A stretch of 64,000 nucleotides of DNA from Fodinibacter sp963707895 (lineage in GTDB: Bacteria; Actinomycetota; Actinomycetes; Actinomycetales; Dermatophilaceae). The DNA is taken from contig CAVPRS010000002.1 in assembly GCA_963707895.1 (NCBI GenBank), positions 434,001 to 498,000 on the forward strand, read 5' to 3'. Made by a program: the position numbers and the translations under genes. Under the pieces are notes generated by a model. That model was not told where the DNA came from. It did not search any database and worked only from the letters and a program-made list of their open reading frames with translations. Positions 37,286 to 46,898 of this stretch are shown one piece after another. The stretch's first letter is position 1. Each line of letters opens with the position of its first letter.

Positions 37286-39298
37286 TCACACCTCGATCTT
37301 TACTACCTTGGACATCCACCAGACGCCGATGGCCATGGAGATGAGACCTGCGACGGACATGACGATCCCCATGAGGGTCGTCCAGAGGAGGCTGACGTAG
37401 GCGTAGTTGGTCATCATGCTGAACGAACAGCACGCCGATGGGCAGGGCGATGAGGATGTAGCGCCGAGAGCTTGCCCTCGGCCGACAGCGTCTTCACCTG
37501 GCGCTTGAGCATCTCGCGCTCGCGCAGCGTGGCGGCCGTGGTGCGCAGGGTCTCGGCCAGGTTGCCACCGACCTCGCGCTGGATGCGGATCGCCATGGTG
37601 GTCCAGCGCATGTTCTGGCTGTCCATCCGGGCACCCATGTGGTCGAGGGCGTCACTGACGTCGGACCCGATCCGCGCCTCGGCCAGGGCTCGGGAGAACT
37701 CCTTGGCGGCCGGCTCGGGGGCGTCCTTCGCCACCGAGTCCAGCGCCTGCAGCAGGCTGAAGCCGGAGGCGAGGGAGGTGGCCACCAGCATCAGGACGTC
37801 GGGAAGGGCGGCCTCGAACTTGCGGGCGCGGCGTCTGGCCAGGTAGCGCAGGATCACCGGCGGCACGATGAAGCCGACGACGAGGCCGAGGATCAGCCCG
37901 ATGATCTGGTGCGAGCCGAACAGGACGAAGCCGCCGATCGCCGCGATGACCACCGCGAGGATGCGCAGCACGAACCACTCGCCCGCGCGCCACGGCAGGT
38001 CGGCGCGGTCCATGAGCTCCATCGTGCGGGTCGTCGACTCACGACCCGACATCACCTTGTCGCCCATGCTGACGAGCTGGGCCGAGATGGCCGTCGGGGT
38101 CGCGGACTGACGAGCCGGAGCAGGCGCCCGGCCGAAGCCGTAGGCCTCGATCGAGGTGAGCCGCTCCTTCTTCGACGACTTGAAGGCGTCACCCATGAAG
38201 GCGGTGACGAGGAAGAACAGGCCGAGCACCAGGACCGCGATGGAGGGGTAGAGCACCATCGGGGACAACGCCGAGAACGGGCTGGTGTCCCTGAGCGGCG
38301 GCGAGGCGGAGAGCGTGGGCGCCTGGGTCGTCGGCACCACCACGGGAGCGGTGTCGCCGAGGTCGACCGCCGAGCGGGCCTCGAACGGCTGGCCACCCGC
38401 GGTTCCGGTCACCACCACGTCCTGCGTGCCGGCGACACCGGCGGGTCGCTCGATCTCGAGCACCGCCTGGGACGTGAGGGCACGCGCGGCAGCCGCGAAG
38501 GCACCTGACGCCGCCGCACGGTCGCCCGCGTTGGCCACCGAGCCGCCCCCGGCCTTGGCGAACTCGCCGAGGACGCCGCTGTTGCTCTCGGGGCTCTTGA
38601 ACGCCACGACCTCGGCCCGGACCTTGGCCTTCTTCAGCGCGTCGAGGGCCTTCTGCTTCTCACTTGCGGCCCCGGCTGCGCCGCCCTCGATCTCGGCCAC
38701 GGTGTCGCCACCGTCGCTGAGCAGGACGATGCTGCGCTCACCCTTGGTGCCCAGGGCGTCGACCGCATCCTGGATCCCCGCGTACAGGGACGTCTCGCCC
38801 TTGGACACGAGGCTGGCGACCTCACGGCGAACCTTCTCGCGGTTGGTGGTCGGTGCCACGTCGACACCGGAGGTCGAGGCGAACGACACCACGCCGACCT
38901 TCACGTCATCGGGGACGGCAGCCAGGAAGTCCTTGCACGGCGGACCGCACGGTGCCCATGCCGGCCGCACCCATCGACCCGCTCGTGTCGATCACGAGCA
39001 TCGTCGACCGCGGCTGCTGCGCGGCGGGCGACACCTTGACGGTTGCCGGCTTGCCGCCGACGGTCACCTTGACGGTGGTCGGGTCGACGGCGAGCGCCTC
39101 GGCACCACGCAGGACGAGGGTGCTCGAGAGCGCCTCGGTCGTCGTGCGCAGGTCACTGAGCGTGGCGGGCACCGGTTCGGCGGCCATCGCCATCGGTGAC
39201 ACGACGCCGACCCCGGCGACCGCCACGAGGGCAGCGGTCACCAGCCGGCCGAGCCGGCGAAGGCCCGTCCGGTCGGCGTGGGAGGAGCGAGCCATCAT
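37286..39298 (-). CDS. tadB: VWA-TadB fusion platform protein, three frame breaks
   Basis: A product of about 670 residues. The N-terminal signal peptide (LVTAALVAVAGVGVVSPMAMAAEP) and a beta domain lead to a von Willebrand A domain with the MIDAS motif DTSGS at residues 104-108. The frame then shifts near 38940 and continues DFLAAVPDDVKVGVVSFAS ... SIVLLSDGGDTV. After a linker, a membrane helix (MVLYPSIAVLVLGLFFLVTAF) leads to the TadB part with helices around AVVIAAIGGFVLFG, the T2SSF domain (ALPDVLMLVATSLASGFSLLQALD ... RIQREVGGNLAETLRTTA) and LSAEGKLSA. Breaks near 37465 and 37408 precede the true end (MMTNYAYVSLLWTTLMG ... VVKIEV). ATG 39298 overlaps the tadA stop. Confidence 0.85.
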
Positions 39299-40668
39299 CG
39301 AGAGCCGTTCAGGAACAGGGTGGTGGGCAGGTCGACCCCGAGGTCGGCCAGGTCCTGCGCGAACTTGGGGCGCAGGCCGGTGGCCGTGAGCGTGCCCCGG
39401 AACCGGCCGGCGTCGTCGCGACCGGCCGCGAAGTCGAAGGTGAAGAGGTCCTGGAGGGTGATGACGTCACCCTCCATGCCGACCACCTCGGAGATCGCGG
39501 TGATCCGTCGCGACCCGTCCTTGAGGCGGGCCTGCTGGATGATCACGTCGAGCGCGCCGGCCACCTGCTCGCGGATGGCGCGAACCGGCAGGTCGACACC
39601 ACCCATGAGCACCATGGTCTCGAGGCGGGACAGCGAGTCACGCGGGGTGTTGGCGTGCACGGTGGTGATCGACCCGTCGTGGCCGGTGTTCATGGCCTGG
39701 AGCATGTCGAGCGCGGCGCCGTCACGAACCTCACCGACGACGATGCGGTCGGGACGCATACGCAGTGAGTTCTTCACCAGGTCGCGGATCTCGATCTGGC
39801 CGCGACCCTCGATGTTCGCCGGGCGCGACTCGAGCCGCAGCACGTGCTCCTGGTGCAGCTGGAGCTCGGCGGCGTCCTCGATGGTGACGATCCGCTCGTC
39901 CTCGGGGATGAACGACGAGATGACGTTGAGCGTCGTGGTCTTGCCGGAGCCGGTACCGCCGGAGATGACGATGTTGCGACGTCCCAGGACACAGGCCTTG
40001 AGGAAGTCGCGCACCATCGGCGAGAACGTGCCGAAGGCGATCAGGTCGGCGTCGTTGAACGGGTCCTGCGAGAACTTTCGGATGGTGAGCATCGCGCCGT
40101 CGAGCGCCACCGGGCTGATCACGGCGTTGACGCGGGAGCCGTCGGGCAGTCGCGCGTCGACGAGCGGGCTCGCCTCGTCGATGCGCCGGCCGACGCGGCC
40201 CACGATCTTGTCGATCACGCGGCGCAGGTGCGCCTCGTTGCTGAAGCGGGCGTCGACCGGGTAGAGCCGACCGGCCCGCTCGACGTAGACGTAGTCGGCG
40301 CCGTTGACCATGATCTCGGAGATGTCCGGGTCACGCAGCAGCGGCTCGAGGGGGCCGTGGCCGAGGATCTCGTCGGAGACCTCCTGCGCGATGCGGGTGC
40401 GGTCGGCGTGCGAGAGCGGCGTCTGCTCCGCGTCGATGGTCTCCTGGAGCGTCTGGCGCACCTGGGCGGCCAGCTCGGCCTCGGGAAGGTGCGGGTCGTA
40501 CAGGCGCGGCCCGAGGTTGTCGATGAGGGCCTGGTGCACCCGGCCCTTGACCTCGGTGAAGGGGTCGGAGGCGCGCCGGCGTCCGCCGCGGGCCTGCTCG
40601 GTCGGTGACGTGGGCTCGGTCGGCAGTGCGCTGCGACGTGCGCTGTCGAGACGGTCGGCAAGGCTCAT
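39295..40668 (-). CDS. tadA: Tad pilus assembly ATPase (CpaF/TadA)
   Basis: A 457-residue secretion ATPase that powers Flp pilus assembly as a cytosolic hexamer. The N-terminal domain (LRDPDISEIMVNGADYVYVERAGRLYPVD) is followed by the Walker A loop ISGGTGSGKTTTLN. The Asp box is IVTIEDAAELQL, the Walker B region RMRPDRIVVGEVRDGAALDMLQAMNTGHDGS, and the His box ITTVHANTPRDS. The frame is intact. The ATG overlaps the cpaE stop (ATGA) and the stop overlaps the tadB start, so coupling is tight. Confidence 0.95.
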   Translation of the reverse strand: MSLADRLDSARRSALPTEPTSPTEQARGGRRRASDPFTEVKGRVHQALIDNLGPRLYDPHLPEAELAAQVRQTLQETIDAEQTPLSHADRTRIAQEVSDEILGHGPLEPLLRDPDISEIMVNGADYVYVERAGRLYPVDARFSNEAHLRRVIDKIVGRVGRRIDEASPLVDARLPDGSRVNAVISPVALDGAMLTIRKFSQDPFNDADLIAFGTFSPMVRDFLKACVLGRRNIVISGGTGSGKTTTLNVISSFIPEDERIVTIEDAAELQLHQEHVLRLESRPANIEGRGQIEIRDLVKNSLRMRPDRIVVGEVRDGAALDMLQAMNTGHDGSITTVHANTPRDSLSRLETMVLMGGVDLPVRAIREQVAGALDVIIQQARLKDGSRRITAISEVVGMEGDVITLQDLFTFDFAAGRDDAGRFRGTLTATGLRPKFAQDLADLGVDLPTTLFLNGSR

Positions 40669-41844
40669 TTACGCCCCCTGAAGAGACTCTTGCGCTGGGT
40701 GGGTGCCGTCTCGGCGACGGGCTCACCACCGAAGCGCTGGCGGACATGGACCTCGGCGAGCTCGCGCAGCGCGAGCTGCCACGGGGCCCTTCGGGTCGTC
40801 GAGGACGATCGGAACGCCCCGGTTGACGGATGCGGGCACGGTCAGCGAGTTCGGGATGTTGACCGCGATCGGCGTCTTGATCGCGGCGACCACGTCGTCG
40901 GGGCGCAGGCCCACCTTGGCGTCGGCCCGGTTGAGCACGATGACGCGGGCGTCCTTCGGGCTGCCGATCATGTCGAGCGTGTCCATCGCCACCCGCAGGT
41001 TCTTCACGGCCGGGATGTCGAGCGTGGCGATGAGCACCAGCCCGTCGGACATGTCGCAGGCCGCGAGCACGTGCTCGGTGAACGACGGCGGGGTGTCGAC
41101 GAAGACGAAGTCGTAGTGCTGACGGGCCACCTTGATCAGCTCGGTGATGGTGGTCACCGGGATCCGGTCGGCGTCGCCCGGGTCGTTCGGGGCGCAGATG
41201 ACGTCCAGGCCGCTGTCGTGGTGCTTGGTCACCAGCGAGGTGATCGCCGACTCGTCGAGGTGGCCGGCCATCGACACCGCGTCGAAGACCGACTTGCCCG
41301 GGATCAGCTGGAGGCTGATCGCGACGTCACCGAAGGCGAGGTCGAGGTCGAGCAGGAGGGTCTTGGTGCCGGTGCTCGCGAAGTAGGTGCCCAGGTTGGT
41401 CGACAGCGTGGTCTTGCCGACCCCGCCCTTGGCCGAGAAGACCGTGACGACCTTGCCCTCCTTGACCGGGCCACCGCTCGCGTGGCCGATCAGCCGGGCC
41501 GTGAGGTCGCTGCTGCGGCGCAGGGCCTCGACGAGGGCCGAGTGGTCGTCGGCGACGACGACCTCCCGGACCCCGCTGCGCAGGGCCTGGGAGAGCGCGG
41601 TCACGTCGACCCGGTGGCGGAGCAGGATGACGCCCAGCTCGGGCCGGTCGAGGCGCGCCGCCTCGGCGAGCTCACAGGCCTGCTCGAGAAGCACCTCCGG
41701 GCCGATGATCACCTGCTGGATGGCAGGGTTCTCGTGGAGGGCGCGCGCGACCATGGCCGCGGAGTCCAGGGCTTGGGTGTCACCACCGAGCGCGAACTGA
41801 TATCGCTCCAGCGCACTCGAGTCGGCGTCCCAGAGGATGTTCAC
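40665..41844 (-). CDS. cpaE: CpaE/TadZ pilus localisation ATPase, frame broken near end
   Basis: A roughly 392-residue MinD-like protein with an N-terminal receiver-like domain (residues 1-120). Its deviant Walker A box is AKGGVGKTTLS (KGGVGKTT at 139-146), A' is LLLDLDLAFGDVAI, and Walker B-like is DFVFVDTPPSF. The track of the frame breaks near 40783. The true C-terminus in the other frame is LALRELAEVHVRQRFGGEP ... KSLFRGRK with TGA at 40665-40667, overlapping the tadA ATG. CpaE/TadZ proteins place the pilus machine in the cell. It keeps all ATPase residues, unlike the copy at 12447-13835. Confidence 0.92.
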
Positions 41845-42645
41845 TTACTTCACCAGCCCGGGAAGGATCGTCAGGTCGGTCGTGGTGAGCCTGGGGTCGA
41901 CCTTGAGCTCCGGGCCGCGCAGGCCCGCGTACAGCGTGTAGTTGTTGACGCCGTGGATCAGCTTGGTGGCGTGCTCGGGCGTCACCTCGACGGTGACCAG
42001 GAACTGCGGCGTGGCGTTCGCTGGCGCTGCTGCGTCCGGGTTGTCCGGGTCGGCCTGCGCGGCGCTGCGGCGTGAGCGAGTTGCGCCCCCATCGCGATGA
42101 CCTTGACGTTGTCGAGGAGCACGGAGGTCCCCTTGACGTCGGCGTCGTTGAACGCCTTGGCCTGCTCGGTCGCGCTGGTGTCCTTGAGCTTGTAGGACAT
42201 GAAGAGGGTGAGGAAGGATCCGGGCCGCAGGAAGTCACCCACGCGGGCCGGGTCGCTCAGGGTCAACGAGATGGCGAGCTTGCCCGAGGCCACCTGAAGC
42301 GCCGTCTGGCCCGAGGGCGTCTCGCCGAAGCCCGCGGCCAGCACGTACTGGCCCGGCGCGATGTCGGTCAGCGCCACGAGCGCGCTGTTGCTGTCGTCGA
42401 CCGTGGTCAGCGCGCCCGCCGGGAGCGACCGCGCGGCGACCTGGGTCTGGGTGATCTCCTGGAGCCTGCATGGCCTCCTTGAGCGAGGTGCCCGCCGGGA
42501 CGACGGCGTTCGAGACGTAGACCGTCGTGGGGCTGGCCGCTGCGACCGCCCGGTTGTCCGCCCCACGCGCGTAGAGCAGCACGAGAACGGCGCCGATCAG
42601 CGCGATGACCGCTGCCGCCGCGATGGCGAGGATGCGTCGACCCAT
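41845..42645 (-). CDS. cpaB: Flp pilus assembly protein CpaB/RcpC, two frame breaks
   Basis: A roughly 266-residue membrane-anchored protein. The N-terminus (RRILAIAAAAVIALIGAVLVLLYA) is a signal anchor, followed by the SAF segment TTVYVSNAVVPAGTSLKEAMQ. Breaks near 42470 and 42070 separate the middle (ITQTQVAARSLPAGAL ... LAISLTLSDPARVGDFLRPGSFLTLF), which is the RcpC/CpaB core, from the end (FLVTVEVTPEHATKLIHGVN ... LTILPGLVK, TAA at 41845). The ATG at 42645 has GAAGGA upstream. The TAA touches the cpaE GTG. Confidence 0.87.
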
Positions 42646-42701
42646 GATGAATGTCCTTCAGGAAGTAGTGGAGCGTGTGAGTTGTGAGTACGTGGAGGAG
42701 G

Positions 42702-43972
42702 TCAGCCGGCGGGGACGACGGCGTAGGTGCCGAAGTTGCCGCCGCCGCTGGGCGGACCGGAGATGGCCTGGGAGGTGAGCTCGCCCTTGAGGAACCAGCC
42801 GGAGATGCAGCGGTCGCCGCCGCTGCAGGGGAACTGGTTGCTGACCAGGCTCTTGACCTTGTTCGGCTGCCGGGGACGTTGAGGCGGTAGCCGCTGAGGT
42901 AGAACTGCGCGTACCCGGCGCGGTGGAAGTAGGCGTTGCTGCCGTTGCCGGTGGTGCACCCGTTGACCGGGGGCTCCTGTGCCGGCAGGGAGTTGTTGGT
43001 GCAGTCGAAGATCGGGATGTTGATGACCTTGCCGACCAGGATGCTCAGGTTGCACGAGATGTTGTTGCCGGTGTCGGTGTTCATCCAGTGGTACGGGTAG
43101 TCGACGAACTGGCACGGGTCGGAGGTGGTCTGCAGGGTGCCGAAGCCGCCGGGCAGGGCGTGGCCGCTCCAGGTCGGGCAGCTGCTCGGCATGGTCGCCC
43201 CGCCGGGCGGGTTCTGGGTCAGGAGGATGACCTCCTGGCCCTGGGTCTGCGCCGGCGGGGTCGCGGCCGCGGCCGGCCAGGGCGGCTGCCCGGCGCCGCC
43301 GTAGCCGTAGGCGTTGGACGCCGTTGTAGACCGGCGAGGGGTAGTAGGCGCCGCCGCCGCCGCCGGTGGTGCCACCGGTGGCGTGCTGCCAGTCGCAGGC
43401 CGAGAAGGTGATCGGCAGCTCGCTGGTCTGGTCGGCGGGGGTGCCCACGGCGGCGCGGGCGCAGGCGCCGGCCGAGCTGGTCGTGGAGTTGCCGTTCAGC
43501 CCGGCGATCCAGTTCTGCATGAAGTTGTTGCGCCCGGCACCGTTCGCGGTCTGGGTGCGGGTGCGCACCTCGACGTAGGGCAGGCCGGTCATCGCGGCCA
43601 GGGCCGGCGGCAGCGGGCGAGCAGTCGGCCCAGGCGCCCGTGGACGGGATGGCGCGCAGTCGACAAGGGTGCTGCCCGGCATGTTCGGTCGCGCACTGCG
43701 ACTGGATGCCGGAGACCTTGTCGTTGGCGTTGTTGTCGACCAGGTTGGCCAGCGAGTCGGCGCCGGCGACGCAGTTGTTCTTGGCGCACGACTGGGCCAG
43801 CGACATCGGCGGCCGCGTCGGCGGAGTTCTGCAGCTGGCGCTTCTCGACCAGGATCTGGCCGACGTCGAGGGAGAGCGCGAGGAACCCCAGCAGCACACC
43901 CCCGGCGAGGAGGACGGCCACGACGGTGACGACGGCACCGTGCTCGCGACGACGTGAGCGGTCGGACCTCAT
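42702..43972 (-). CDS. tadG: TadG-like pilus assembly protein, four frame breaks
   Basis: A roughly 420-residue protein. The N-terminal TadG-like region is RRREHGAVVTVVAVLLAGGVLLGFLALSLDVGQILVEKRQLQNSADAAA. The reading then moves frame near 43810, 43615, 43318 and 42872. The pieces join as LAQSCAKNNCVAGADSLANLV, YVEVRTRTQTANGAGRNNFM, QGQEVILLTQNPPGGATMPS and GDRCISGWFLKGELTSQAI. The extracytoplasmic part is cysteine-rich and ends GTYAVVPAG, like the orphan TadG at 24430. ATG 43972 overlaps the tadE stop. Confidence 0.75.
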
Positions 43973-44444
43973 CCTCCGCACCTCATTTCGGCGGTACCAG
44001 CGGGGATCGGCGGGGTGAGCGCCCCACCGAAGAGTCGGGACGCGGGCCCGAGGACGATGTAGGTGAACCCGCTCACGGTCACGGTCACCCGCTGCCGGTC
44101 GAGCGGCCCGGGAGAGCTCGGGCAGTCGCCAGTGGTGGAGTGCCGGCGGCGGTGAGCGTGTTGGCGGCGCCCTGGACCAGCCAGTAGGAGTTCGTGTTCG
44201 CCCCGCCCTGCACACCGGTCAGCGACTGGCTGATCCGGGTGTCCGAGGCGGCGGTGGTGTAACCGAGGGCCCGGCTGCGGGCCCCTTCACGCGCGGCGTT
44301 GACCACGATGTTCTGGGTGTAGAAGAACCGACCGAAGTCGATGATGCCCCCCACGATGAGAAGCAGGAGGGGCAGCACGATGGCCATCTCAACGGCTGCG
44401 GCGGCACGCTCACGGCGCGGCACGGCGGCGAGTCGGCGACTCAT
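43969..44444 (-). CDS. tadE: TadE-like pseudopilin, frame broken once
   Basis: A roughly 158-residue minor pilin. The leader RRERAAAAVEMAIVLPLLLLIVGGIIDFGRFFYTQNIVVNAAREGARSRALG holds the AAVEMA processing segment, one helix and the N-A-A-R-E-G-A-R signature. The frame shifts near 44110. The end, in the other frame, is RVTVTVSGFTYIVLGPASRLFGG ... TAEMRCGG with TGA at 43969. ATG 44444 has GGAAGTGGAG just upstream. First gene after the pilins; a separate promoter may lie in the 152-base gap before it. Confidence 0.82.
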
Positions 44445-44596
44445 GCGCTCCACTTCCTTTCCCGGTACGTATGGGCACCACAGAGGGGGACGAAGGGGTA
44501 TTCTCCGCCAGCTCACCACGCCAAGTTAAACACTGCTCGGCTGGGAGCTGGCCGGACGAAGGCTGAGACGACTCTGGGAGCCGGCTCGGTGACCTG

Positions 44597-44764
44597 TCAG
44601 ATGCTGGTGGCGGCGTTCGTGAAGAACGTCGAGAGGTTGGTGCCCAGGAGCGTCACCGCCGCGATGATCACGAGCGCGATGAGCATGACCATGAGGGCGT
44701 ACTCGACCGCGGTCGCGCCCTCCTCGGCGGAGGACCTGAACCTGCGAGTGAGTGCTGTGGTCAT
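44597..44764 (-). CDS. flp: Flp-family type IVb pilin 1
   Basis: A 55-residue major-pilin-type protein. After a basic leader, GATAVEYALMVMLIALVIIAAVTLLGTNLSTFF gives the Flp prepilin-peptidase site (after G, before ATAVEY), the Glu+5-type acidic residue and one membrane helix. A short polar tail follows. Start ATG 44764 with AAGGAAG upstream. It differs from the other two pilins in its leader and its MVMLIALVI core. Confidence 0.93.
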   Translation of the reverse strand: MTTALTRRFRSSAEEGATAVEYALMVMLIALVIIAAVTLLGTNLSTFFTNAATSI

Positions 44765-44784
44765 TCGACACTTCCTTGGGTGCT

Positions 44785-44852
44785 GGGCCGAAGGCCCGGA
44801 GCGAAAGAGAGAGGACGTCGGTCGCGATGGGGTCACCCGACCGCGACCGACG
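44785..44852. promoter_or_regulatory. Two hairpins between pilin 2 and pilin 1 genes
   Basis: CGTCGGTCGCG (44816-44826) pairs exactly with 44842-44852, an 11-bp stem. GGGCC-GAA-GGCCC (44785-44797) is a tight second hairpin 20 bases before the pilin 1 start. They sit in the 109-base spacer and could act as a partial terminator, RNA-processing site or mRNA-stability element. Confidence 0.6.
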
Positions 44853-44873
44853 CCCTCCTCGTGAAGCTTGTGC

Positions 44874-45041
44874 CTAGACGCTGCTCGCGACGGTGTTGAA
44901 CAGGCTGCTGAGGTTGGTCCCGAGAAGGGCCACAGCGACGATGATGACGATTGCGATCAGTGCCACCATCAGGCCGTACTCAACGGCGGTCGCCCCCTGC
45001 TCCGAACGAACCGTCTGAAGTCGAGCGAGTGCCTTGCGCAT
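44874..45041 (-). CDS. flp: Flp-family type IVb pilin 2
   Basis: A 55-residue pilin with leader MRKALARLQTVRSEQ, processing site GATAVEYGLM, and helix VALIAIVIIVAVALLGTNLSSLFN. The strong site AAAGGAG lies eight bases before ATG 45041, the best ribosome-binding site of the three pilins, which suggests it is the major subunit. Its last 40 residues are almost the same as pilin 3, indicating recent duplication. Confidence 0.94.
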   Translation of the reverse strand: MRKALARLQTVRSEQGATAVEYGLMVALIAIVIIVAVALLGTNLSSLFNTVASSV

Positions 45042-45081
45042 GTCGAGCTCCTTTGAGTCGTTGGAGAGTTGGTGGGGTGGA

Positions 45082-45250
45082 TCAGACGCTGGTGGCGACC
45101 TTGTTGAACAGGCTGCTGAGGTTGGTGCCCAGGAGGGCCACCGCGACGATGATGACGATCGCGATGAGGGCGACCATGAGGCCGTACTCGACGGCGGTCG
45201 CGCCCTTCTCCGAGCGGAGGCTTCTGGAGCTTGATGAGTGCCTTGGTCAT
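45082..45250 (-). CDS. flp: Flp-family type IVb pilin 3, frame broken once
   Basis: Opens MTKALIKLQK and, after one extra base near 45222 is removed, continues LRSEKGATAVEYGLMVALIA and an Flp helix ending LFNKVATSV. The repaired length is 55 residues. It is the first gene of the tad operon. The spacer to the divergent membrane-protein gene (45251-45465) carries the presumed operon promoter. Confidence 0.88.
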
Positions 45251-45356
45251 GATGGGAGTGCCTTTCGGGTCTGATGGTCGGTGCATGTCGAGCAGGCACA
45301 ACACTGTCAGCCGCAGCACGCCGTGGCGATGGGCCGATGGGGCGGTGTCGCACCTC

Positions 45357-45385
45357 CGAACGGACCGAGCACATCGACCGTTCGG
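45357..45385. promoter_or_regulatory. Candidate control site of the flp/tad operon
   Basis: CGAACGG (45357-45363) and CCGTTCG (45378-45384) form a spaced inverted repeat. The right half extends to TCGACCGTTCGG (45374-45385), the complement of CCGAACGGTCGA found upstream of the orphan tadE. It lies 124 bases upstream of pilin 3 and about 80 bases upstream of the divergent gene at 45466. Confidence 0.4.
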
Positions 45386-45465
45386 CCGATCGCCACGCGC
45401 GGCGGCGACCACGCTCGAATCTGCGATGCTTCGGCCCCTGAGCACTCGGATCGAGAAGGTGATGT

Positions 45466-46886
45466 ATGGACGACGCGGCGCCTGCCGAGCCCACGGACAC
45501 GCCCGAACAGTCCTTCAGCACCGCAACTCTCTGGCTGCTCACCCTGGGCGGAGGGCTCCTGGCCGCGCTGCTCATCAGGCTGCGTCAGGGGGTCGACCCC
45601 GACCTGTGGCTGCACCTGCGGCTCGGGGCAGCAGCTGCGCTCCGGCGAGCGCTTCCAGCGCCTGCCGGACCCTCTCGTGGTGCTCGCCGACCAGCCGTAC
45701 TCCCCCACGCAGTGGCTCTCCGAGGTCGTCATGAGCGTGGTGCACGACGTCACCGGGGTGGCCGGCATCCACGTGCTGCGGGCCCTGGCGGTCGTGGCCC
45801 TGCTGACGTTCCTGCAGCTCACCGCCGCCGTGTACACGACACCGGTTCGCGCTGCCGGCGTCGCCCTGCCCGCCATCGTGGCGACCGCCGCGCAGTGGGG
45901 CGAGCGGCCGCAGCTGGCCGGCCTGGTGCTCCTCGCGGTGACGACCTGGCTGTGGTCACGGGCTCGTCGCGACGCCACGGTGCCCTGGCTCGTCATCCCG
46001 CTGACCTGGGTCTGGGCGATGCTGCACGGCTCCTGGGTGCTCGGTGTCGCCACCGGGGGGCTGTTCGTGGTGGCGATGCTGCTCGAGCAGCCGCGGCGCC
46101 AACGGTCCTGGGGCCGGCTGGTCGGGGTGGTGGCGGCGTCCGTGGCCGTCGCCGGGCTGACCCCGCTCGGGCCGTCGCTGCTGCTCGAGCCCCTCGCGGT
46201 CGGGGCGGCGGCTCGCGGCAGGGTCAACGAGTGGGCCGCACCGGAGCTCACCAACCCGCTCGTCCTCGTCGTGGTCCTGATGGCCTGGTCGTCCTCGTTC
46301 GCTCGGTTCGCCACCTGCGAGCCAGCCTGCCGGAGCTGCTGATCGCGGCGGCGGGCGTCGCCCTGGCCACCACGGCGGTGCGCACGATCGCCTTCGGTGC
46401 GGTGCTCGTGGTGCCTGCCCTGGCGGCCGCCTTCGCTCGCGAGGTGCCGGTCGGGCAGGCCCGGGAACGCTTCTCGCCGTGGCCGCTCGTCGTGACCGGC
46501 GCACTGCTGCTCGTCGTTCCCGGCGTCGTCCTCGGCGCGCCCTCGTCAGGGCCGCTGCCGCCCTCGGTCGACGCCGCCGTGGCGCAGCTGCCCACGGGTT
46601 CCGTCGTCGCGGTCGAGCCGGCGTCCTCGGGCTGGGTGCTCTGGGACCACCCGAGGTGCGACCGCTGCGGGACCTGCGCGCCGAGGTCTACTCGGCCCCG
46701 GTCGCCGAGGCCTACGAGTCGTTCTACCGGGCCGAGCCGGGCTGGCAGGCCTACGCCGCGGCACACGACGTCGCGGCGCTGGTGCTCGTCGACGGGTCGG
46801 CTCTGGACCGTGCCGTGCGCTCGGATGCCGGCTGGCGGCAGGTCGCGCGCGAGGACCACCACGTCGTGTGGCAACGCACGGCCTGA
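45466..46886 (+). CDS. Polytopic membrane protein, GT-C-like (paralogue A), three or more frame breaks
   Basis: A roughly 470-residue membrane protein. The first helix (ATLWLLTLGGGLLAALLI) is followed by DPDLWLHLRLG, then a frame shift in a G-run at 45625-45628. The next parts are ERFQRLPDPLVVLADQPYSPTQWLSE and nine or so further helices. Breaks near 46305 and 46655 lead to the C-terminal soluble domain (EVYSAPVAEAYESFYRAEPG). The D-x-x-x-W-x-H motif in loop 1 is typical of GT-C-fold membrane glycosyltransferases, but no sugar donor can be named. ATG 45466 has AAGGTG upstream. Paralogues B and C follow. Confidence 0.68.
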
Positions 46887-46898
46887 CCGGCGCCGGCC

